A program made the position numbers and the translations under genes. Positions 1 through 9,258 of a stretch of 37,632 bases of DNA are shown piece after piece; the stretch's first letter is position 1; each line of letters opens with the position of its first letter. The DNA comes from Amphimedon queenslandica (taxonomy: Eukaryota > Porifera > Demospongiae > Haplosclerida > Niphatidae), in contig NW_003546540.1 of NCBI RefSeq assembly GCF_000090795.2, positions 34,378 to 72,009 on the forward strand. The letters are read 5' to 3'. The notes beneath the pieces were generated by a model. It searched no databases, was not told the origin of the DNA, and worked only from the letters and a program-made list of their open reading frames with translations.

Positions 1-1
1 G

Positions 2-61
2 GCACTTCAAGATTGCGAAGAAAAGTCAACACTAATAGAATCACTAACAGCCGACAACAGA

Positions 62-95
<34 letters not shown>

Positions 96-1500
96 ATAAT
101 TAATTAACACTAACTGTAGGAATTAAGGAAGCAGCTGGATCATCATCAACCAGCCACGCCCACCACAACAGGTATTAATTAACACACTAATTAACTAATA
201 TGACACCTTAATGAGGTGTGATTATACATATACATGTACATCTACTGTGTAAGTATATTGTATCATTTAGCTCCTCCATTGAGTACTGAGTTTCATATGA
301 TGAGTGGAGAAGAAGGAATAGATTCCTCAGAGTCCCTAATGGAGGCCTTCACTCCTGAACTGAAGTAAGTACATGATGTTCGGGCACTGGTATGGTCGGC
401 CATTATAGGGAGAAGATGTATAAACTGGAGAAGGAGAATGAGATACTCCGTAGACGAGTGACTACTAGTGAGAGCTCAGCAGCTGCTACTACCGACACTC
501 AACAGGTGGAGGGACTCAGACTGGAACTAGTGGATAAAAGGTACAGTGTACATGAGCAAATTAATTATACATGTATACTGGTATTATAACTGTGATATAA
601 ATGTACAGATAATGTATAATTATTATTACTTTTATGATTTTCTTGCTGTTTCGTGTACTTTTATAGTTTGGAGATAGACAAGCTTAAACAAGGTCTTGCC
701 AAGAAAGGCAAAGAATTGGAGGCGTTGTCACATTTCAGGGATAATTACGATCAGATCAGTTAGTACTTGAATATTAATATAATGCACACACGCACACACG
801 CATGCACACATATCATTATAATGTGGCTATTTTTAGAATCACAGATAAAAGCCAAAGATGTCGAAATTGAAAAATTAAAGAAATATTTAAATAAAGCGAA
901 AAAGGTATTATTTTATTATTATTATTTTTATTAATATTTATTATTTGTTGATAGATAATAGAAGGTTTTGGCGATAAGAAAGACGTAGCAGCTGACAGTG
1001 CTGAGGTACAGCAGTTGAAAGGATTCCTTCAGGAGAGGGACAGAGAGATAGAGAGAATGGAGGTACTGGATAAAACATGACAGCCTTGCCCTGACAATTT
1101 TGAAATTGTTTTCTTCTTTAGAGAACGTTTGAGCAGGAAAGACAGACAAGAGAGAAAGAGGAGAGACTCATATTATCCGCCTGGTATAATCTGGTAAGTA
1201 TTGTATATGTACATGTAAAGTGGACCTTTTTAATTAGCTAATGAATAATTAATGAGTTTATGGGTGTATCACTATAACTATGAATAATTAATTAGTGATG
1301 GGTGTGGCTGTAATTAATGAATAATTAATGAGTACAGTTATTATTGATACTAGGGTGTTAAGTTCCATCAGTTGCAGAGTAAGGAGAGGTTAGTGACCCA
1401 GGGGTCGTTCCTAACTCAACAGAGACAGGCAGCGTTAAAGAGACACGCCCCCTCAAGTGGGGTAACGCCCACCACCTCATCAACATTCTCATTAAATTAA
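2..1500 (+). CDS. HOOK: HOOK microtubule/dynein-adaptor protein, C-terminal part (5' end outside window)
   Basis: Nine exons are readable in a continuous phase: 2-61, 120-171, 271-364, 409-540, 667-758, 837-904, 955-1062, 1122-1193 and 1354-1500 (stop). All have GT-AG borders. The translation is heptad-rich coiled coil (KEKMYKLEKENEILRRRV, then KLKKYLNKAKK) and ends with the region typical of HOOK C termini: ILSAWYNLGVKFHQLQSKER followed by GSFLTQQRQAALKRHAP. HOOK proteins link cargo, through their C-terminal region, to dynein or kinesin on microtubules. The N-terminal HOOK domain and most of the coiled coil lie upstream of the window. The plus strand has an AATAAA near 1673, about 170 nt after the stop, a plausible polyadenylation signal. 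The last exon is duplicated at 4846. Assignment to HOOK is strong; which vertebrate paralogue it matches cannot be told. Confidence 0.88.
61..95. repeat. (TAA)n microsatellite in a HOOK intron
   Basis: A run of about ten TAA triplets begins directly at the 5' splice site of the first visible HOOK intron. Length polymorphism is likely; no function is implied. Confidence 0.9.
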
Positions 1501-1687
1501 TGATAATAATTAATGATTAATTTTAACTGCTAATATTTTGTCAACTATTAAAAAAATATAGTTCAATACACTCAAGCGAAGAATAACTAAATGTACAACT
1601 ACAATTACATGTTCAGTATATGTTTTTGGTTATTAAAATATCAAAATATTATGCTGGAGGAAATTCAGTACAATAAAAAGTTTTTGC

Positions 1688-3053
1688 TTAACGAAAAGAA
1701 GTACTACAATATCCATGGGCTTCTCTCATGATGGGGGCACTTCGAGCTGCTTCTACATGTAATTAATAAGAAAATACACGTAAATGTATACATGTACATT
1801 ATTATTGTGATACATTACTTACCTGGTGACCTTTTCCCATTATCAGTATTACTAGTACTAACAGTTTGCATGCTGGCACTGCTAGTAGTAGTAGATCTAC
1901 TGCTTCCATCAGATGACACTGTAGCAGTAGGTACTGTAACAATACAACATTATGTAAAACAATTAAATGTGTACAGTAGAATCCTCTAGAGCCAGTTAGA
2001 AGCATTGTTATGATATCATGCTGATAGGGTTTGCCTGCATATTGAATACTGAAATGATAATTATTAGTGGTACAGTTACAGTAATCTGATTGCCCTGATG
2101 AAAAACCACTACATGAAGTGGTCAATATATTATTACTTTTAAATAATAGACCTCAAGTTCATTTGTGCATTATATTGTTCATCTGATAAAAATTGAAAAA
2201 CCACCCCTCTTGTAAGACCATCATTTCCCAAGAGGGACTACTGTATCATTTTACAGTATCAGATATACTACCTACTTCTACTCATACACACACCTGCTGT
2301 AGACAACCAAATTGCAATACAGTAAAGTATTTATACTGCAGCTTAAATTTACAAAAAGATTTATACACAACATATTTACATACGAGATGACACAGGTACA
2401 TGTTGTTCTGTGATTAGAGGACTTGTTGATTCTGCGATTGGGGGACTTGAATATGCTTCTACATCTGGAAGAAAAAGATAGTCTCTCAATATAATGCTTT
2501 GCAAATTATGCTTGTGCCCTAGGTACAGCATGTAGATGGGTTTCTAAGGCCTACAGGTTGGCATCATCATTACTACACCTCATTTAGAATAAAAGGTTTG
2601 AAATTTGTTGTAGCATAAATTTCTTGCTGGGTCTATTAAAGTACTGTTGGATAGTATTACCTTTGACTTCACTTCTCATAGTTGCTCCATGGTTTTTTAG
2701 CACTTCACATCCTACAGCTTCATTTTCAAATATGTCACAAATTTGGAGAAGACATTTAGTGGGATCATTGTGATTTTTAATCTTGTCCAGGAGGTAGTGA
2801 GCCACTTCACTGCCTCTTTCTTGATCTGTTGATTTTGATCTGGTTTTTGCAGCCTGAAGTTGTTGCTCCGTTATAAGGTCATCTGCTAATAGGAAGTCAG
2901 TAACTATTATGAAATTTGGCTCTTTCCCAAGTGCAGCTGTAAATTTGGGGAACATTTTCCGAAACACATAATAAGGTCTTGTGCCTAAAAGATTTCATAA
3001 TTTACAAGGTCACTTTACAGTATTATACATAAGTATATACCTCCTTCAGCCAT
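1688..3053 (-). CDS. Small CARD-domain protein, possible chimera with a SARAF 3' end
   Basis: The five-exon model is 3053-3041, 2984-2661, 2464-2384, 1933-1823 and 1752-1688. All junctions are phase 1 with GT-AG borders, giving 197 aa starting MAEGGTRPYY. Residues about 20-105 read as a CARD-type death fold: TDFLLADDLITEQQLQ, then a helix containing VAHYLLDKIKN and a last helix LLQICDIF. This resembles CARDs of the NOD/caspase-recruitment kind, which pair with other CARDs in signalling complexes. The rest is Ser/Thr-rich and low complexity, ending GYCSTSFR. If the donor at 2659-2660 is not used, the second exon reads to a stop near 2584 and gives a shorter protein. The stop lies 188 bp from the HOOK stop, tail to tail. 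The last exon is collinear with the SARAF last exon (see findings). Exon structure is predicted by eye. Confidence 0.62.
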
Positions 3054-3333
3054 GATGATTTTAAATTATGCTGTGTGATGATGAGCCCACTGAAAGATTA
3101 AACCAACTAGCTTGATAATAATCATACCTACCTTAGTTCAGTAGTCCTGCCCATATAATAAATCTAATTTACATAATTTCAACTTTATAATAGCATCATT
3201 AAAAAAACTCATTTAGCCTTTTTCTACTATGTAAGTTATAAAACAGCTAAAAGCAGCATTATTTTTTTAATTTTAAGTTTTGAGTTTATAAAAAGGGGGA
3301 CATGCATTTGCCAGCTTTGCCCTCTACTTGTTG

Positions 3334-3360
3334 TCAGTGATCACTAGTCAGATCCAATTC
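3334..3360 (-). other. Breakpoint where SARAF similarity ends
   Basis: Similarity to the intact SARAF exon 5 stops after codons for LDLT and is replaced by SDH and a stop codon. Downstream on the minus strand the sequence no longer resembles SARAF until the last CARD exon. This marks one edge of the replaced or inserted segment. Confidence 0.5.
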
Positions 3361-4206
3361 ATATTTCAGCTGCAGAATAATAATTAAAAGAAGCATTGAT
3401 GTATCTCTCCTCCTCTAACTTACCCCACAGGATCCCCTCAGTATATAAGAATCACCGAGATAGTCATATCCTTCACAATTGATGTCAAGCTTCTTGCCAA
3501 ACCTGTACTTGCTCTCCATCTCCGTCTTACAGTCCCACTAGAAAAGGACAAGGAAAGGAAGGATCTTTACAACATGGAGAAACAAAAGTTTCCAAGTGCA
3601 TGATAATTTTTATCTTAACTTTTAAATATGGGTACTATCAAGAGTAGATAATTATCTACTTTTGATATTATTAATTGCAAATTTTGCTGTTTGGGATAAA
3701 ATAATACCAGCAAAATCTACCTTGTGCTAAAATTGCAAAAATTTAGTACCCACAATTAAAAGTTACTCTAAGGTAACTTTACTTGAACAGTATATCCATC
3801 ATGTCCTGCATTAACACACAGGACCACTTTCGGTCTGAAACCATCACAACCGGCTGACCCGCCCACACACTCCAACTACACAAAGTAATACAATGAACTG
3901 GTACACTGGTGATGGACACTGGTCGATTACCTGTTTAATGGCTGGGGAACGTCTGGCATTGGTCATTTTACCTTCTGTAAGAGTAATGGCCGTCACCTCC
4001 CTAAGTAGGACCTTGTCTTCCGCTAAAATAATAATAACAGTACTATAGTGTAGTCTATGTAATAGCAATTAGAGTTTACATTCTATACAGTAAGGAATGT
4101 AATTTGTATTTGTTAAAAGGAGATGTCCGTGAGACTACTTACATGTACATCCATGAATGGAGACTGTCAGGATTGCTAGTAGAATGAATACTTCTTTTAT
4201 CATCAT
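3334..4206 (-). CDS. Truncated SARAF paralogue: signal peptide plus luminal domain only
   Basis: The five exons match SARAF exons 1-5 of the neighbouring gene one for one and stay open. It starts MMIKEVFILLAILTVSIHG (signal peptide), followed by EDKVLLREVTAITL, LECVGGSAGCDGFRPKVVLC and WDCKTEMESKYRFG, then ILRGSCG. It stops after LKYELDLTSDH, just before the stretch that leads into the membrane helix in SARAF. The predicted product is about 132 aa. All six luminal cysteines seen in the full gene are kept (LEC, AGC, VLC, WDC, INCEG, GSCG). SARAF restrains store-operated calcium entry by acting on STIM1 at the ER. Its cytosolic tail carries that activity, and this copy lacks both the tail and the membrane anchor. 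It could be a soluble luminal/secreted protein or a decaying duplicate. Open frames in every exon argue against old decay. Confidence 0.68.
4078..4136. repeat. Degenerate copy of the TACAGTAAGGAATGTAAT repeat
   Basis: The segment carrying TACAGTAAGGAATGTAAT and a later GATGTCCG is a weaker copy of the repeat at 6400-6530. Both lie in intron 1 of their SARAF copy, so the element was probably inserted before the tandem duplication. Confidence 0.55.
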
Positions 4207-4845
4207 GTTTCTTCTGGTAAAATCACAGGAATAGTTCTTCAGTTCAGTTGTAGACCTATATCTAATGTAATGCTCTCCTCTTCCTCCCTCTTCTCTTATA
4301 TAGCTATACAACTACAGGAAATGACACACAACGTACGATACATTAGCTTGCTTAGTCAGACCCACACCTGACTAATACTCAGTCTATGAATATTCACTTT
4401 CAATGACAAAGCTATGTCCTATGATCATTTAATGATCATAGGACATAGCTTTGTCATTGAAAATGGAGAAATTCATAGACCTCTGAGTCATTGTTGTAAA
4501 TGACAACTGCAAATTGAAAAATGCATTGATGACAAAACAAATTTTAAAAATAAACTGATGATGTAAGAACCAGAAGTGGGGAGTCCCCCCCAACCAGCAG
4601 GATCCAAATAAACAATAGAAAAGCAGTTTGTACTCACCAATCATTTAGCATACTTTACTGTGCATTAAGTATACAGGAAGGGCGGTGCCTTTGATGTACA
4701 CATGCACTATACTATAGATTATGTATTTTTATAAGGATACCCAGCCATGAATGCCCATGATGACATCCCATTCATTTCATTATTGTCGTGGGTAATGTGA
4801 CTAACGTCCACAATTTTAATGCATTAAAAATTATCTATACTATAG
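4207..4845. other. Intergenic spacer upstream of the truncated SARAF paralogue
   Basis: No convincing gene is seen. The spacer holds a near-perfect palindrome at 4398-4462 and AT-rich sequence. It should include the promoter of the truncated SARAF copy, which reads leftwards from 4206, but no core element is clear enough to name. Confidence 0.5.
4398..4462. repeat. Near-perfect palindrome, 32-bp arms with 1-nt centre
   Basis: The left arm 4398-4429 is the exact reverse complement of 4431-4462, leaving one base in the middle. It would form a long hairpin in single-stranded DNA or RNA. An open frame across it on the minus strand is a by-product and not called as a gene. Confidence 0.9.
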
Positions 4846-5100
4846 GGTGTCAAATTCCATCAGTTAGGAGAGGTTAGTGGCCCAAGGATCGTTCCTAGCT
4901 CAACAGAGACAGGCACTGTTAGGCAGTGTTAAAGAGGCACGCCCCCTCAAGTGGGGTAACGCCCACCACCTCATCAACATTCTCATTAAATTAATAAAGA
5001 TAATAATTAATGGTTAATTTTAATGCTAATATTTGTTTGTTAGTTTTCATTGTACACAAGCAAAGATAAACTATTTTGAGTCGGTTAAAATATCAAAATA
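4846..5100 (+). pseudogene. Duplicated, decayed copy of the last HOOK exon and its 3' flank
   Basis: The stretch 4846-4994 aligns along its whole length with the last HOOK exon (1354-1500), from a TATAG acceptor to the TTAAATTAA end. Eight bases are missing after CATCAGTT and about ten are added around GGCACTGTTAGGCAG, so the frame is broken. No upstream HOOK exons accompany it. Similarity continues past the stop, through AAAATATCAAAATA near 5090 (compare about 1637), up to the SARAF 3' end. It traces a tandem duplication of the HOOK 3' end together with SARAF. Confidence 0.82.
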
Positions 5101-5166
5101 ATAAAGGACTGAACGCAATATACGAATCTACGATAAACGAGTTTTTAAAGTATTTATGGGTGTGGT

Positions 5167-6600
5167 TCAACGTCGTGATGTTCCACCATATCCAGAGGAT
5201 GATCTTGAGCTACTGCCACTGGATCTGCTGGAGCCCCACCCACCACCTCCACCAGAGCTCCACCCACCACTAGAGCCCCACCCACTCCCCCAGTTACTGG
5301 AACCATATCCACTAAATAAATAATAACAATAAATAATAATAATAATAAAAATTAATTAGTTACCCTCGTCTTCCCATCATATATCCCATTGCACCGCCAG
5401 TAGCTGCTCCTAATTTTAAATAAAATAAATAAAATGAATAAATAAGATTAATAATAATATCAGTTATACTGTACCTGACCAGAATCCTGGTCCACTATTG
5501 CCATGACCATAGCCACTGCTATAAGAAGAAGAAGAGGAGGAGGAGCCAGACCTATTGAATAAAGAGACCATATTGATCTACTCATTGTCTCTCTCTCTCT
5601 CTTTACCTTCGTCCAAAACAGGCCCCCAGACAGCAATAGATGACAGCTCCAATGATAACCAGTTGAATGAGAGAGCCAAACCAGCCTGAGTCTGAAGAGG
5701 AGCTGTTGTAGTTGTGGTGATGATGGTGTTCACCGCCTGAATAAAAGCTGTTCTTTTTGTGTCTGTGACCTTCTTCAGTTAGATCCAACTCATATCTCAA
5801 CTACACAATAATAATAATAATGATGATGATGATAATGAAACAATAGACAGTGTTCCTCTCTCCTCCTCTATCTTACCCCACAGGATCCTCTCAGTACATA
5901 AGGATCATCAGGATAGTCGTATCCCTCGCAGGAGACGTCAATCTTACCAAACCTGTACTTACTATCCATCTCTGTCTTACACTCCCACTAGAGAGAGAGA
6001 GAGAGAGAGACAGGAAAAGAGAAGGAAATCAAAACAATGAAATATGGACAACAGGACAAGAGAGAGAGGGAGAGTGAGTGATTATTGTTTCCAGGTGGTT
6101 GTATCTTTTACTTGAACATCATATCCATCATGTCCTGTATTCACACACTGGACCACTTTCGGCCTGTAACCATAGCAACCAGCTGACCCGCCCACACACT
6201 CCAACTACACAAGGCAATACAATGAGCTGGTACACTGGTGATGGACACTGGTTGATTACCTGTTTAATGGCCGAGGAACGTCTGGCATTAGTCATTTTAC
6301 CCTCTTCAAGAGTGATGGACGTCACCTTCTCAAGTAGGACCTTGTCCTTATTGTTGCCCCCTAAAATAATAAAGATAATATAAACAGACTAGCCTCTATA
6401 TAATGGACACTGTGTCTCTGTTATACAGAGGTGTCCTTTATGTGGAGGTTATTTTATACAGTAAGGAATGTAATTGGTACACTAGGTGCTGTCCGTTAAA
6501 TGGAGGTGTACGTTATACAGTAATTAATAATGATCTACTTACATCCATGAATGGAGACTGCCAGGACTGCTAGTAGAAAGAATACTTCTTGTCTGATCAT
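5167..6600 (-). CDS. SARAF: SARAF, ER membrane regulator of store-operated calcium entry
   Basis: Eight exons run from ATG at 6600 to TGA at 5167-5169 and give a protein of about 275 aa. It begins with a signal peptide, MIRQEVFFLLAVLAVSIHG. The luminal domain carries the family landmarks KVLLEKVTSITL, LECVGGSAGC, PKVVQC, DGYDVQWECKTEM, VSCEGY and YVLRGSCG, then LRYELDLTEEG. A His-rich stretch precedes the single membrane segment WFGSLIQLVIIGAVIYCCLG. The cytosolic tail is Ser/Gly/Trp-rich and ends SSSGYGGTSRR, close to the end of vertebrate SARAF. SARAF sits in the ER membrane and slows store-operated calcium entry after store refilling through STIM1. The gene is head-to-head with the PDZ scaffold gene. 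It is somewhat shorter than the human protein, mainly in the tail. Confidence 0.9.
5587..5605. repeat. (CT)n tract beside a SARAF 5' splice site
   Basis: The CT run on the plus strand reads as (GA)n on the SARAF sense strand and starts within a few bases of the donor GTAAAG. Compare the findings on splice-site-linked tracts. Confidence 0.85.
5991..6012. repeat. (GA)n tract beside a SARAF 3' splice site
   Basis: The GA run on the plus strand reads as (CT)n on the SARAF sense strand. It forms the polypyrimidine tract ending directly in the TAG acceptor before the WECKTEM exon. Confidence 0.85.
6400..6533. repeat. Dispersed repeat, nearly identical to 17480-17585 (inverted)
   Basis: About 100 bases from GTGTCTCTGTTATACAGAGG to CCGTTAAATGGAGGTG match the reverse complement of 17482-17580 with about one difference seen by eye. 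It lies in SARAF intron 1; the other copy is in an intron of the PDZ gene. It contains an internal TCTCTGTTATACAGAGG inverted repeat. Confidence 0.85.
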
Positions 6601-7201
6601 GTTTCTTCTGAAGTCACAGGAATAGTTCTTGGATTTGAGTATCAATGTACAGTGATCTCCCCCTTAACCTTATTATATACTAACGCTATAGCCTAGGATA
6701 GGAAATGACAGAGCATATTTTAAAATATGAGAATGACAATGCTACCAAACTTACGTGCACCAATGAAGTTGCTTTCTTCTTCAATTCAATTAAGGGCGTG
6801 GTCACTTGCCTTTAATATACGGTATACCTATTCTTATTTATTCGAAGCCACGCCTACTTTCAATATTTTTCTCATCAATATTCATTAGATTAAATCCGGT
6901 ACTAGACTAGCTCGTTTCTTGAAACTATTTCCAATTTTCCATTCCAATTCTCAATGGAGTAGTATCTCTGGAATGATAGTCTTTAGTGTATTAATAAATA
7001 ATAATAACAACACTAGTAGTGAGTTATATACCAGTTATCTGTTTGTGTAAACTACCCTCTGCTTTCTGTCCTTAGGGAAGGACTTCAACTTCAATTTCCT
7101 CGTCATTTTGAAGGAGTTTTCTCTCTCTCTATTTGACCTCCTCTAGTATTTGTTGGACCGTGCTTTTATGATTATTGTATCCACCAGTGGAGAGAGCAAA
7201 G
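6601..7201. promoter_or_regulatory. Shared head-to-head promoter region of SARAF and the PDZ scaffold gene
   Basis: About 600 bp separate the divergent start codons of SARAF (minus) and the L27/PDZ gene (plus). No coding exon is supported here. The region must hold both 5' untranslated leaders and probably both promoters. No TATA box or other core element could be fixed, so the call rests on gene arrangement. Confidence 0.5.
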
Positions 7202-7766
7202 ATGTCAGGTATGTAGTACCAAAATTAGTGATAATGACAATAATAATAATAATAATATTAATCATTAAATTTAGCTCATTAACTGGGTTTCCTAGCAATT
7301 AATTGACAGGAATTTTACACAAATTTATTTATAATTAATGATGTACATGTGATATGTACATGTACATGTATTGCAGCAGCTGGTATTTGCACCTCCACAC
7401 TTACGGTCATCAATACATTTGCGTCACATTTTTATTGTCAATTATCCCAACTGTACTGTACTATAGTATAGTTTAACGTAATAGTTTGTCATTAATTTTA
7501 TTTTCTCTGTCTTTCCGTCATTTTTCCATTTGTTTTTAATTCATTGTGTGTACATGTGTGTGTGTGTTTATCTGTTTATTCTGTTGTATTTACTGAAGCA
7601 TCAAGTGGTGTGGTGTATCTATGTGTGGTATAGTGTAGTGTGTACTCATTTTATAGTTTATAGTGAAACCTGCTCAGTGTCAGCTTTACTGCTCTATGAT
7701 AACATAAGATTGATAGTTTTTATCAACCTGATAACATTTAACATAAATAGAGAGAGAGGGAGAGGG

Positions 7767-7797
<31 letters not shown>

Positions 7798-9223
7798 GAG
7801 AGGGAGAGAGGGGACATTAAAGCAGGTAATTAACTATGTGTAGTGTCTTTAGCAATACATCTAAAAGCATTGTATGATCATACATTACATATTATATATT
7901 ATGTCTATCTGATTGTAGTTGTACTAATATTATTATACATTATAATGAAGTGGAGGAGAGCCAGCACTGGAATGCACTTGTATTGTTCATCAAATAATCA
8001 TCACCCACACTAATCTTCCCTTACCATTTTTATAAATATATTTCTTGTCTCTCCTGACAGGCAGTGAACGTATCATAAACCTCCTCGGTCATTATCGGGA
8101 CAGGCTCAAGCGTAAAGGAGACTACAGTGAAGAACTCGACTATCTAGTTGGTATCTTAGAGAGTCCCTTCATGAGAGAGTTCTTAGAGGGGAACATGTCC
8201 CGCGAGGATACCGATCACTTTAATGAAGTGACGTCAGAAGTCATATCAGCACTGGAGGAGCAGGAGGAGGAGGTCCATCTTTCACCTGAGACCCAGCGTA
8301 AACTAGTTCTAAAGAGACGGCAGTCTTTAAGAGCTCTTAAACTAGCAGTGACTCCTCAGTCATCACCCCACATCACTCCTAGGACCTCTAAAATATCTCT
8401 TACTAATAACCCTCTCCTACAGCATCAGTCCAGCAATGACTCACCTCTGCTTAAGAGTGTCATGGACACTCTTAGCTCACGAGAGAGTTCTTGTGAGCCG
8501 TCCTTCTCTCTCCTCTCTCCCTCTCCCCCGCCAACCGAAGGAGCTACAGTCCATGATGAACCCAGTTACCATGACAACAGCGTCAGTGAGAGAAAGGAGA
8601 GCGTTGCTAGCTCCGTTAGTAGTAATACATCCCAACTGACTGTACTGAGGGGCGGGGCTACAGATGAAGCTCCTCCCACTTTACCATCATATTCTGAAGC
8701 CTTTAACATGTGTAGACGGACCAAGTCCTACGAGCGTTTACCAGCCACACCTCCTTACCCCGCCCCTTTAATGACCTCCGGAATACCGACGAGTAACACT
8801 AACACTTCACAGACCAGACCCAAGAGTGTTACCATGGTAACTGTACGCCTCACGAAAGGCGACAGGGGGCTGGGGTTTAGCCTCTCCTCTCAGCGAAGAG
8901 GAGGGAAAGATAATAAGATATTTATCGGAGACCTACAGCCTGGGGGCGTGGCTGAAAGGGACGGTCGAATCATGAAAGGTGATCAGATATTACATATTAA
9001 TGGACAAGATATCACCAGCATCAGTTATTCCACTGTTGTGGCTTTATTACAGCAGGCAAAGGGAATCGTTGAATTGACGTTACTTCGTTCGGACGGGGCC
9101 GTACCCTCTCCTATCAGGACCACACCCCCTAACCCATACGAGGCTTATTATAGAAGAGAGTTGTATCAGCCACACCCAATGACCCAACCCACCACTACTA
9201 ATAAAGTAAATTAATATTTGATA

Positions 9224-9258
<35 letters not shown>

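Noticed and set aside
2046-2110. Possible extra minus-strand CARD-gene exon near the SGFSSGQSDYC frame
   Set aside because: An acceptor exists, but the available donors give phases that do not fit the flanking phase 1 exons.
4429-4644. 71-codon frame on the minus strand
   Set aside because: It begins in the 4398-4462 palindrome, has no homologue I can see and no splice or context support.
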